From Dasyornis broadbenti (lineage: Eukaryota; Chordata; Aves; Passeriformes; Dasyornithidae), in assembly GCA_013397935.1 (NCBI GenBank), contig VZRN01004657.1, positions 1,264,743-1,328,742 of the forward strand: a stretch of DNA of 64,000 nucleotides. Reading direction: 5' to 3'. A program made the translations under genes and the position numbers. This document shows positions 42,601-49,280 of the stretch, one piece after another. Each line of letters opens with the position of its first letter. Position 1 is the stretch's first letter. The notes below the pieces were generated by a model that searched no databases, was not told the DNA's origin, and saw only the letters and a program-made list of their open reading frames with translations.

Positions 42601-45391
42601 AAGAGTAGAGAGAAGCCAGAATGAAGATCTGGTAGACTGGTAAAATATGTTATCTGTCCTCTTCTTTTTCTTCTTTTCTACAATCTAGCATATGGAAGGA
42701 AAAGATACACCAGCTTGAAATATAAGTAGATCTTTTTATTATTTTGACTTGCCAAAAATAAGTATTAAATTTATATAAAATGACAAACTGGTTCAGATTA
42801 TTCACAAAAATTGTCTGGAGTTTTCTTCAGTCTTCCTTTGCTGTTCTTGATGTCTTCTGTTGTACAGCCCATCTACATCAGGATTTATCTTAACTATTGC
42901 AATATACTGAGATAGTTTTTATTTAGAAATTAGATAACCTTTGTTTTCTGTGAAGATCTTTCATAATGCTATATGTAATCAATTAAAATCTACTAAATAA
43001 ATATAAGTTTCTGAAACAATACATTATTGGTTACCTATTCTTGCTTAGAATGCTTTTCTAGGATTAGCCAATTCATTCAAGTGCAAAATTTAGGCATAAA
43101 TAGCATCAAAGCTCCTCTTTTCCTTCGCTTGAATAAGGGCCTGTTTTCCCTTCCATGTGTATGCAAAGTAACCATTTAGCATAATGGACATTATTGCTTT
43201 GTTTTGCTAAGAGGAAGGATGAAAAGGACAATGGCAAATAATCTGTCTGAGGACTTTGTAGTATGTTTTTGCGAGAGTGACTGGTAGGTTTAGCTAGAAC
43301 TGGAAATCTTTACTAAGGAGCCTAGTCTCAACTGTATGTAATGCATTCATATTCCTGGAAATTAAAGGAGGTATTACATTCTTTCGGTGTAAGTGGGAAC
43401 TAAGAATGGTTTACTGTATTTCCCTCTTGCCAAATCATAGCAGTGCTATGTCCCCCAAGTCCCATAACGAAACCCTGAATGCACAACATAATCATAGTCA
43501 GGTTCAGCCAAGAAGTAAAAAACAAAACAAAAACAGCTCAGTAATTATTTGAGAACAAAGCTATTACATGAGCAGAAATTTCTTGGATATTGGCAGTTCT
43601 AATATGTAACATGGTTTTCTTTCACATTTGAAGGTGTGCTCTATTTATTTTCTTTTCTTTTCTTTTTTAATCATTATTACGCCAGTTAATATTTATGGTG
43701 GTTGGGTGGGTGCGTGTGGAAGGCAATCAATGTCCTTAAATTGTCTTTACACATGCTCTCTTGCTTCACCACAAGTCCCATATTTCTAATCGTTCTGTCA
43801 TGTTGCTTAACAAGACAATAAGTCCCTTGTGTCACATAGCACCAAACAAAGAATTGTGTTACAACCCACTGCATTAATGCAATTTCTTGCAAGTTTGAAA
43901 AAAATAAAATAACTTTCTTCTGTATCTGATTATAGCTTCTTGTTCACCACATTTTGCTCAATTTTCAGGGCCCTTTTGAGTGTATTCTCAGAGCTTCTTT
44001 ATCAGTTTACTCGCAAGTTTATCAATTTATAGCACTGCTGTTTTTCTTCTGTGCTCTGTAATTATCTGGCAGTGGTTACTGGTTAATTAAAAGCTATATA
44101 ACCCCATGTATCTATCTGTGTGGCCCTTAACAAGTGTCAGAAATTTGCCAACCTCCTGAAATTGCTTTGGGTCTAAATCCCTATGTAGAAATAGTCTGTG
44201 GGAAACAAGCAAACAGCTCTTGGAGTGGTCATCTGTAAAAAAGATAAGTTGTCACTGTCTTTCATTTCCAGCACGAAACAATTCCTGCATTTTGTTCCTG
44301 GAAAATGGGCATTTCTCTGTGTATATGTCTTTATCATTATCAATCTATGTGTATATCTGTGTACCTTCATAGACAGAATATAAAAACTAAATTTCTCTGA
44401 TTCTTATGGTCTCTCTCTGAAAACAGAGACCCTTACTCTCTGGCACAACAGAAAAACGGAACTTCTTTATTTGTGGGGTTGCTATACCTGGGTTTCTTTT
44501 GTTGATTTTTTCTGCCCTGGTTCCCTCCCGACCTCCCCAGTTCATGCACACCTCAGCAGCTCTTTTTTAACTTAAAATAACAAATTAATATTACTTATAA
44601 ACACTCCAGTAAAAAGCAGTTTTCCCTTTACACTTTTAGTAACTTGTTGAGCGTGTCTGAGAAGAAGTAAAAAAAGTGCGAAATCAAAATGGATCCCAAG
44701 CAGATGTTTAACACACAGTTGAAATATTTATTCTCCTTTATGCAATAGAGCAATTTTATTTAAAGACCTACTACTGCACTACGATATGGGTTGGAGATAG
44801 GGCAGTCTTCTCCCATGAGTTAATTTTTATAAGTCTTCCACTACTCTAATGGGATGCCCTAGCAAAAATGCTTCTTGTAATATTCCTGTTAGTGAATTTA
44901 ACCATTGACTTACTAACATATAAACTTTCTGACTCTATTGCTGATGTAAACGCTGCATTTGAATTTCATGTTAAGCACTGAAAATATTTTCATTTCAAAT
45001 GATAGAAAGACTAGCTTTAGCCTTGTTACTTTTCAAGGTACTTACAGAAAAAAGGGAAAAAACTCCAAGAACAAAACCCAAAAGAAAGTAGAAATTAGGT
45101 GCAATGCAATTGGAATATATGGTACATGTTTTATCACCTGACTACTCTTAAATCTGTTCTGAGAATAAGCTGGAGTTTTAAGTGCTCTGTGTAATCCTGG
45201 CCTTTGCTGTCCTTTGTTCTTTGTTGAGATAATGGTGTTCTGTATTTATTCATTGAGCCGTAAAAAATGTTTCTAAATAGGTTACACAGTTGTTAACGTC
45301 TAACAGCTTGACTTGCTTAACATTTTTCCTTTCCCCCCCAATTCTAGGAAGGATTTCTGTGTACATAAGGATGAACCATGTGATACTGTTG
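169..45391 (+). CDS. ADAMTS19: ADAMTS19, 5' portion (seven coding exons joined; 3' part beyond window)
   Basis: Secreted or matrix-associated zinc metalloprotease of the ADAMTS family. Human loss of function is linked to heart-valve disease; its substrate is poorly defined. Joining 169-235, 1294-1904, 25982-26147, 32878-33050, 33998-34081, 34896-35053 and 45348-45391 gives 1303 nt in one open frame, about 434 residues. In order these encode a signal peptide (about 1-22), a prodomain (about 23-299) and the start of the M12B catalytic domain (about 300-434). The family's full length is about 1200 residues, so only the N-terminal third is here. Every junction is GT-AG and keeps phase. Member identity rests on remembered resemblance to ADAMTS19: the EEWE-FPALW start of the prodomain, the SGRGKRYSYKLPQEYNIE junction, and the KDFCVHKDEPCDTVG block. 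ADAMTS17 is the nearest paralogue and the main alternative. The HExxHxxGxxH zinc motif is not reached. Confidence 0.93.
588..623. repeat. Compound microsatellite (GT)n(GA)n
   Basis: About nine GT units (588-606) run directly into about eight AG units (607-623), uninterrupted. It lies in intron 1, about 350 bases downstream of exon 1, and is likely length-polymorphic. Confidence 0.95.
688..762. repeat. 40-base tandem duplication (1.9 copies)
   Basis: The unit beginning ATAAGAATAATCATGATA at 688 recurs at 728 with one visible substitution (T to C), ending near 762. A minisatellite-like local duplication in intron 1. Confidence 0.9.
786..804. repeat. (TG)n microsatellite
   Basis: An uninterrupted TG run of about nine and a half units in intron 1, shortly after the 40-base duplication. 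Confidence 0.95.
1294..1904 (+). CDS. ADAMTS19: ADAMTS19 exon 2, most of the prodomain
   Basis: 611 bases, residues 23-226. Acceptor TTTCCTGCAG ends at 1293; the first two bases complete the Gly codon left by exon 1. Donor ATTG|GTAAGA sits at 1904/1905, phase 0. The product starts with an EETEEWEIVFPALW block, then a Gly-rich run, a Ser/Thr-rich stretch with an N-R-S sequon, an acidic segment (EEEDTEDEYESQE), a Pro-rich run (PPPPSPPPPPP), and the reprolysin-propeptide core around VLLRIPAFARELYLLLKRD. It ends in CYYSGAVLRYPGSFASFSTCGGL. The opening, the VLLRIPAF core and the CYYSG/TCGGL end are typical of the ADAMTS propeptide. The Gly/acidic/Pro middle is low complexity and probably poorly conserved. 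Confidence 0.93.
1955..2580. repeat. Pyrimidine-rich strand-asymmetric tract
   Basis: About 600 bases directly after exon 2 are dominated by C and T on the + strand (repeated TTCC, CTTT and CATCT-like words) with few purine runs. No unit repeats perfectly. It may be a decayed CT-type microsatellite. An ORF at 2228-2590 is a by-product of this composition. Confidence 0.5.
5563..5591. repeat. (AT)n microsatellite, one C interruption
   Basis: Alternating A and T with a single C near 5575, in intron 2. Confidence 0.9.
8964..9009. repeat. 26-base tandem duplication
   Basis: ATTGTTTTTATTTTCCTTCC at 8964 recurs exactly at 8990, a period of 26. A small local duplication in pyrimidine-rich DNA. Confidence 0.9.
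11236..11386. repeat. T-rich / (TTTG)n low-complexity tract
   Basis: About 150 bases of almost only T with scattered C, then T with G in TTTG and GTTTT words. The Phe/Leu/Val-rich + strand and Lys-rich - strand ORFs over it are artefacts of composition. Confidence 0.9.
13736..13795. repeat. 28-base tandem duplication (2.1 copies)
   Basis: The unit starting TTACTTAGGACAACATGATA at 13736 recurs at 13764 with one A to G change, followed by four bases of a third copy. Confidence 0.95.
15028..15338 (+). mobile_element. CR1 LINE 3' end (truncated, sense)
   Basis: Matches the remembered avian CR1 3' region: AACTGGAGAGGGACTTTTTG at 15039, then GGTGGTGAGGTGCTGGAACA near 15152, GTCCCTGCCCATGGCAGGGG near 15262, then GATGATCTTTAAGGTCCT, ending in a decayed CATGCTATGATTTT tail. 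Strongly 5'-truncated, no intact ORF. The divergence suggests an old insertion. Confidence 0.88.
16813..16831 (+). repeat. Isolated CR1-tail-like (ATGATTCT) microsatellite
   Basis: Two and a half copies of ATGATTCT, the tail unit of CR1, with no convincing CR1 body to its left. Either an extremely truncated CR1 end or a chance short repeat. Confidence 0.45.
17190..17350 (-). mobile_element. CR1 LINE internal fragment (antisense, degraded)
   Basis: Resembles antisense CR1 ORF2/3' DNA: CCACCAGGACCATTTTAGCAG, a CTGCTTGCCATCC word, and TTTCATCAAGTTCTTGCTGA in the expected order. Divergent and interrupted by a (CCAT)5 run. Family-level call only. Confidence 0.5.
17225..17244. repeat. (CCAT)5 microsatellite
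   Basis: Five perfect CCAT units inside a probable CR1 fragment. Confidence 0.95.
19345..19480 (-). mobile_element. tRNA-Ile-headed SINE with CR1-like tail (TguSINE1-like)
   Basis: Read on the minus strand, the head looks like a tRNA-Ile(AAU) gene. An A box TAGCTCAGCTGG lies at 19474-19463, an anticodon loop with AAT at 19447-19445, and a B box GGTTCAATTCC at 19429-19419. A CR1-like 3' tail follows (GATCCTTGTGGGTCCCTTCC, then AACTCAGAATATTCTGATTC). This head-tail arrangement is that of TguSINE1, described from passerines and thought to be mobilised by CR1. It has decayed at the 5' end, so it is a retroposed copy rather than a working tRNA. Confidence 0.82.
21061..21118 (-). mobile_element. 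CR1 3'-end fragment (antisense, about 60 bases)
   Basis: AGAATCAACTAGGTTGGAAA at 21065 followed by AGACTTTTGAGAACATCAAG and TCCTAG matches the antisense CR1 terminus (GGTTGGAAAAGACCT..GATCATC..GTCCAACC). Only the end is retained. Confidence 0.75.
22660..23060 (-). mobile_element. Old avian interspersed repeat, family uncertain (possibly LTR-derived)
   Basis: On the minus strand this carries a run I associate with a repeat common in bird genomes: CCATGGCCTGCAG, then CTCCAGCACCTGGAGCACCA, CTCCTCCTCCTTCTCC, GGGTCTGCAAGGATGTTTCT and TACTGGCTCTGGCTGGCACA. It is GC-richer than the flanks. A 201-codon minus-strand frame (22507-23112) runs through it but has no recognisable retroviral or other domain. 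I cannot name the family with certainty; alignment to an avian repeat library would settle it. Confidence 0.55.
25982..26147 (+). CDS. ADAMTS19: ADAMTS19 exon 3, late prodomain with RRKR site
   Basis: 166 bases, residues 227-281 plus one base. Acceptor TTTCCTTTGCAG ends at 25981; donor ACAG|GTAATA at 26147/26148, phase 1. The product begins MGFIQINEDFIFIEPLN, continues with an N-R-T sequon and GHAHRVYRRKRS, and ends QYCGVVT. RRKR (about residues 257-260) fits the proprotein-convertase consensus. The Cys in QYCGVV is in the position of the conserved late-prodomain Cys of ADAMTS proteins. Frame and phase agree with exons 2 and 4. Confidence 0.93.
27110..27400 (+). mobile_element. CR1 LINE 3' region (sense, degraded)
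   Basis: Decayed CR1 landmarks in order: GTGACAGACAACAGTTGTAAC, CACTGGAAGAGGTTGCCTAG, AGAGGCTGTCAAGTTCCACA, TGAGCAGGAGGCTGGACTAG, then GATCATTTTCAGC. No intact tail microsatellite. The left boundary is uncertain. Confidence 0.75.
27471..27488. repeat. Poly-T run
   Basis: Eighteen consecutive T. It lies about 70 bases after the CR1-like segment; no target-site duplication was resolved. Confidence 0.95.
27945..27981. repeat. 20-base tandem duplication
   Basis: CTTATTCTTTTGTAA-type words start at 27948 and 27968, a period of 20. Confidence 0.85.
31831..31859. other. Assembly gap (9 N) inside poly-T
   Basis: Fourteen T, nine N (31845-31853), then six T. The true length of the homopolymer or missing sequence is unknown. 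The ORF that crosses it is not interpretable. Confidence 0.98.
32878..33050 (+). CDS. ADAMTS19: ADAMTS19 exon 4, prodomain/catalytic junction
   Basis: 173 bases, residues 282-339. Acceptor TGGTTTACAG ends at 32877; donor ACATG|GTAGGA at 33050/33051, phase 0. The basic segment EKRKSKNQK is followed by SGRGKR (about residues 294-299), the likely final convertase site. The mature N-terminus YSYKLPQEYN follows, then IETVVVADPAMVLYHG, the first strand of the reprolysin fold, and RRFILTILNM, its first helix. This junction is one of the most ADAMTS19-like parts of the window. Confidence 0.95.
33051..33997 (+). other. ADAMTS19: ADAMTS19 intron 4
   Basis: GT-AG intron of 947 bases, GTAGGA to TGTATCTTAG. 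It includes a purine-rich AGGAAGAT-type patch around 33570-33615. No repeat family or RNA is recognised. Confidence 0.9.
33998..34081 (+). CDS. ADAMTS19: ADAMTS19 exon 5, catalytic domain
   Basis: 84 bases, exactly 28 codons (residues 340-367), too short to show as a long ORF. Acceptor TGTATCTTAG ends at 33997; donor ACTCCA|GTAAGT at 34081/34082, phase 0 on both sides. The product runs VFNLFQHKSLGLQVNLRVTK and continues LVLLHETP. This is the reprolysin segment pairing a helix with a central strand (VNLRVTKLVLL). Confidence 0.94.
34082..34895 (+). other. ADAMTS19: ADAMTS19 intron 5
   Basis: GT-AG intron of 814 bases, GTAAGT to TTATTTCCAG. No repeats or RNA genes recognised. Confidence 0.9.
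34896..35053 (+). CDS. ADAMTS19: ADAMTS19 exon 6, catalytic domain
   Basis: 158 bases, residues 368-419 plus two bases. Acceptor TTATTTCCAG ends at 34895; donor ACAAG|GTAAAG at 35053/35054, phase 2. The product begins ADMYIGHHGEKMLESFCKWQ, continues through HEEFGKKNDIHLEMSTSWGE and ends DMSSVDAAILITR. The Cys in SFCKW and the HEEFGKKND helix, followed by the AAILITR strand, match the M12B fold before the Cys-rich loop. It overlaps ORFs on the other strand, which are shadows. Confidence 0.95.
35780..35880 (+). mobile_element. Possible CR1 3'-end relic
   Basis: GGGTTGGACTTAGTGCTATT near 35764 and CTTGGACTGGATAACCTTCA near 35796 resemble two versions of the CR1 terminal GGTTGGACT-GATGATCTTC segment, with a GTTCCTTTCCAA end. 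Badly decayed; only a tentative call. Confidence 0.35.
35978..35993. repeat. Poly-T run
   Basis: Sixteen consecutive T in intron 6. Confidence 0.95.
36475..36488. repeat. (TG)7 microsatellite
   Basis: A short perfect TG run in intron 6. Confidence 0.9.
37055..37702 (+). mobile_element. CR1 LINE, about 650 bases with end of ORF2 and 3' UTR (sense)
   Basis: The longest CR1 copy here. It retains the end of the reverse-transcriptase ORF2: fragments such as SGVLEYIGKNVASMSRKVIL and GLGLFNPEKRRLRGDLIST are readable near 37104-37370 but interrupted by frameshifts and a stop. The 3' UTR follows (GCACTGGAACAGACTGCCCA, GGATGTGTTCCTGTGTCACC, GATGATCTCCAGAGGTCCCT). The tail is GGGATTCTGTGATTCT at about 37689-37704. 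Non-functional, 5'-truncated. Confidence 0.93.
37785..38240 (-). mobile_element. CR1 LINE 3' region (antisense)
   Basis: Begins with the reversed tail CAGAATCATAGAATTATTTG, then GGGTTGGAATGGATCTTAAG, ATCATCTAGTTCC, CCATCCAACTTGGTCTTTAA, TCTCTTCTCCAGGCTGAACA, ATCCCAGCTGTCGCAGCCTC and a CCAGCCCTCAGATCATTTTC end. It lies tail-to-tail with the sense CR1 at 37055-37702, only about 80 bases away. No coding capacity. Confidence 0.92.
41833..41900. repeat. AT-rich repeat cluster with direct and inverted copies
   Basis: AATTAAGCTATTAATTAT occurs at 41833-41850 and again at 41883-41900. Between them AATTATAGCTATAATT (41871-41886) is a perfect 16-base palindrome. Such clusters can extrude hairpins and are prone to instability. 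Confidence 0.8.
43646..43668. repeat. (TTTTC)n microsatellite
   Basis: About four TTTTC units ending in a T run, in intron 6. Confidence 0.85.
45348..45391 (+). CDS. ADAMTS19: ADAMTS19 exon 7, catalytic domain Cys-rich loop
   Basis: 44 bases, far too short for ORF detection. Acceptor CCCCAATTCTAG ends at 45347; donor GTTG|GTAAGT at 45391/45392. The first base completes the Arg codon left by exon 6. The product is (R)KDFCVHKDEPCDTV plus the first base of a Gly codon, phase 1. Two Cys flank a charged loop, as in the reprolysin domain just before the conserved SGMC segment. The splice signals, preserved phase and close resemblance to ADAMTS19 make the call firm despite its size. Confidence 0.93.
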
Positions 45392-48300
45392 GTAAGTAAA
45401 TAAACATAAGACACTGTGTATAAACTACTTAATAATATTAGTGTTATGTAAATAGAAATGTGAAGCTAGAAGATGACAGCAAAATCGGTGATGGAAAGCA
45501 GCAACTAGCTAAAATGCAAAATACATCTTAAATGCTAGTAATACTGTTAGATTGGTGTATACTTCTGACAAAAAACCGTGTTTAAGAACAATATTTCCAT
45601 CTCCTTCATAGAGCAAACTTTAAAACTTTTTTTCTTTTATTCTCACTGACTAACAGAAAATTATTTTACTATTTTTAATTATGAATATGAAGCTAAGAAA
45701 ATGTGTTTATGATTTTTTTATGCAATGGGTTTATCTTTGGTGTGAATATGTTTATGATATATAAAGGAAGTTTCCATAAGAATCTAATGTGTAATACAGC
45801 GTTTATGAACTATGTATTTATTAACTTCTTCAGAAGAATACAGGATATGAGCTATTGTGAGAGGCATCTTTTGACATCTTCGGTTAAAGTGAGTGCTGTC
45901 TGCATTGAGTTTTTCTAGAAATATTTATTTAGTTCTCACAGTTTTTGGAAGACAGTTTTTCAGTGTAAAGGTCTGGTGGAAAAGGTAGCAAAAAGTAGCA
46001 GTTGTTCTGTTCAGTGGTGATTCTGGGTGAAAACATGCCATGACCTTAATTGAAGGATGTCATGACATTTCTTAACCTAGAATTTCAGTTTCCTAATAGA
46101 AATCTTTTACATTTCTATATGTGAATAAAAGTATTCAGAAGCTAATTTTTTTTCCAGTAAGATTAGGATGATAGTAATGCACTATTGTCATACTTATGCT
46201 CCCTTTTAGGTTTTTTCCTATTTCATTTCAGTTGCAAAGGTTTAGCAAAAATTCTTACATAAGCAGTATTATCTCACCACTTGCTAGGCGTTTTTCTTTT
46301 ACTGCTGTATCTCAAATGTATGTGAGTGTGTCTGTGGGATGGATGTAAATTTAAAAAAAGCCTCCTAAAGAAGAATGGAATGTGTTTCACAGCAGTAAAT
46401 TGTTAAGAATTCATAGTGTTCTTTCACTAATTGGTATATTGGTCGTAGGTGAATTTTGTATGAGTGTTTTGTGTTTAAAGGCATTAATTTTTTACTTATT
46501 AGTGCAAAAATATTTACTTCCAGCTGAAAGAGAAAGCAATGTGACAAGAGGTCTTCATCATTTTATGTTGTTCTAAATCAAAATTTAAATCTGGAGTACT
46601 TCCAGTATATCTAAATCAGAATAGGCTGCTGCCTGGATTTCAGAATTGAAGTGAATGTTTTCAAGGATTTTCCCTGAAAAATGTTTTTTCTTTGGGTGAA
46701 CCTTGGAGGTAATAGGAGGACTATTTATCTGTGAATTTGTCGATAGAATTTTAAGTGGAATAAGATTAAACTGACTCCAGTATCAGTCATTAACATTTCT
46801 GTGGTGAAGAAGCTGGGATGAAACTTGAAAATGTGGCAGTCTATTAATTGTTAAGTGCACAGGAAGTAAAGAATTCGCAGTCTTAATACTGTGATAAGCA
46901 AAATGAAGTAGGGACCTTGACTGAATGACCTGGCATTTTTTGGAATGGCTGTTGCGGACTTTCCCATTTTTTATATTGTTGTTTGGTGGTTTCTTCAGGA
47001 ATTGAAACATAGTTTGTATGTATAGTTTTTTTTCCTTGTAGGTACAACTGTACAGCAAAAGCGAAGTAATTTTTCCCTGATGTTTCATCATTTATTTTAT
47101 GAATTTCAGTCACGGCTTTCCAAGATGAATAAAGTGCCTTTCTATAAATTTCGTGTATCATTTCTTCCATGGCTATTTATAGTACTGTGGGTCCATGCTC
47201 ACTGTTTAGAAGATAATTTTCTGGGGCTCTTGTCCGCCATCATTTTGGAGCTCATCTAAGGAAGAACATTGAAAAATTCTGTGCATTTCTCTTGAAGAGA
47301 ATTTTAAAGTTGTCTTACTGTTGTGGATATATTATGTCTATTATTTTAGGATACAGATCTACAATGTTAAATCATTGAAAATACATGTAGAAGATGGTTT
47401 CATTTTTGTGCCTTTATTTTTACATTTTTCTTCCCTAGGAAAACAAAAAGGATGATTTTAGATTAGACTATGAGTAAAAGGTTGTTGAAAGGAAATGAAG
47501 GGCAGTTCAATCTTCCAATATTCATGCAACAAGTTTATGGGCAAAAAGACACTGTCCATTCTAGGGATGCATCACATGCTCTAAATTACAGAATTTGCCA
47601 AAGACAGTAAATGAGAAATGCTAATGTGCTGTATGATTCCCTGATGTCCAGACCTTGCCTCACCTAAACGCCCTCCTCAAAAAATCCAGAAGAATTCACA
47701 ATACAGAATTTTCTTTACTATAAAGAGAGGAATAAGGCAGTTTTCTCTGAAATAATTATAACTATAGAGGTTTGTGAGACAGTCAAGTGATCTTTGTAGC
47801 ACTTCACACAATCCAGAAATGAAAGTCATGAGAAGGGAGCATGTACAGGACAGACTTCATTATTGGAAAGAGTTGTCATGTTGGATAATAGTTCTTTCCA
47901 GGGATAGATACTAAGCAGACAAATATTGGATTTATTTTTTTAGTCATTACATGCCAAGACTCACAGTTTTCAGACTGGACATGAGTGTACTCTTAAGCCA
48001 GAGAGAGTCAGTGCCAGTATTCTGTTATACAGACAAGTTTTCATGTATTTAGGTGGCAAATAACACATTTTTCTGTACTTCCAGTCATGTTCTACACAAA
48101 GTACAGAACTTATGCACTCTTCAATTAGTACTGTTTCATTGTCTCTTAAAATAACAGTGATTTATGAGTATTTCATGGTTTAAAGGTAAGATTAAATGAG
48201 AACTCTTTTAACTAGAAAAGAAGTTTACTGAAAATCAAAACCATATGTCAAACCTCCCTAGAAATATACTGAAATATATTTCATTAATGATTTTGAACAA

Positions 48301-48466
48301 AATATGTGGTGATAATCTGCTAAATATTCCTTCAGAGAAGCCTTTAAGGTGGATAAATACAAGATTATGTTTTTTCTATAATGATATAAAACATTATTTG
48401 GATTGATTGTCAAAATATTACATTCTTACTCAGGGAAAAAAAATCTGTCTGTCTTGGTGACCAAGC

Positions 48467-48820
48467 ATCATGGAGAAGAGAAGGCTTTGGGAAAACCTCT
48501 TTGTGGCCTTCCAGTACATGAAGTGAGCTTATAAAAAGAAGAAAGAAGGATTTTTATATGCAGGCAGATAGTGGCAGGACGAGGGGATTTGGTTTTAAAC
48601 TGAAAGAGGGCAGGTTTAGATTAGATATAGGTAAGAAATCCTTTACTCAGAGGGTGGTGAAGCACTGGAACAGGTTGCCCAGGGAAGTTGTGAATATGCA
48701 AGGCCAGGTTGGATTGGCCCCTGAGCAACTTGATCTAGTGAGTGGTGTCCCTGCTCACGGCGGCAGGGTTGGGACTAGATGATCTTTAAGGTCCTGTCCA
48801 ACCATTCTGTGATTCTAAAA
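48467..48820 (+). mobile_element. CR1 LINE 3' end (sense)
   Basis: Good match to the avian CR1 3' region: ATCATGGAGAAGAGAAGGCT, GTGGCCTTCCAGTACATGAA, GTTTTAAACTGAAAGAGGGC, AGATTAGATATAGGTAAGAA, AGCACTGGAACAGGTTGCCC, GATGATCTTTAAGGTCCTGT, tail CCATTCTGTGATTCTA. A 74-codon ORF over it (48558-48782) is a by-product. It looks less decayed than the 15.0-kb copy. Confidence 0.93.
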
Positions 48821-49263
48821 CTCATTAATACTTCCTATTTTATAGGTTTGAAGAGTAGACAGGAAGAGAAGAATTATTTCAGGAATTTTGATTCCCCAAA
48901 GTGTGTTGGCATTTAGGAAGTAGAATGTACTTATTTTATGCTTTTCAACGTTAAATATTTTCACTATTGTTAGAAATGCTCTGCCGTAGCCAGGGAGTTG
49001 AGGGACTACTTCCTTACTTCATAATGTAAATTCAGAGTAACTCAAATTAATGCCTTCTTGTCTAATTCCATATTTTTGTAAAACTTTAAGCTAGACTCTC
49101 ATGTGGTGTCTGTCAGCCCAGGTCAACTGATTTCAACTAGGCTATTCTGTTTTCAGCATTGTCAATTGTTGCAGCCACTGTCAAATTCTTTCTAGGGGGA
49201 GTACCACAAACCAATTATTTTAGGCTGAAAATTGACCAGATCCAAGTGTTCTTGAGATTCCCC

Positions 49264-49280
49264 TGGTTGGTTGGTTGGCT
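49264..49280. repeat. (TTGG)n short microsatellite
   Basis: Three to four TTGG units (GGTTGGTTGGTTGG) in intron 7. Confidence 0.85.

Larger units (their letters stand above)
35054..45347 (+). other. ADAMTS19: ADAMTS19 intron 6 (10 kb)
   Basis: GT-AG intron, GTAAAG to AATTCTAG. It contains a possible CR1 end at 35.7-35.9 kb, a (TG)n run at 36.48 kb, two tail-to-tail CR1 copies at 37.05-38.24 kb, a 12-base-stem inverted repeat at 41.55 kb, an AT-rich direct/inverted repeat cluster at 41.82-41.90 kb and a (TTTTC)n run at 43.65 kb. From 38.3 to 41.3 kb and 42.5 to 43.6 kb I recognise nothing. Confidence 0.88.

Noticed and set aside
46783..47170. Two overlapping minus-strand ORFs of about 100 codons
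   Set aside because: AT/Lys-rich, overlapping in different frames, no recognised family; expected by chance.
48558..48782. Arg/Gly-rich 74-codon ORF
   Set aside because: Lies wholly inside a CR1 3' end.
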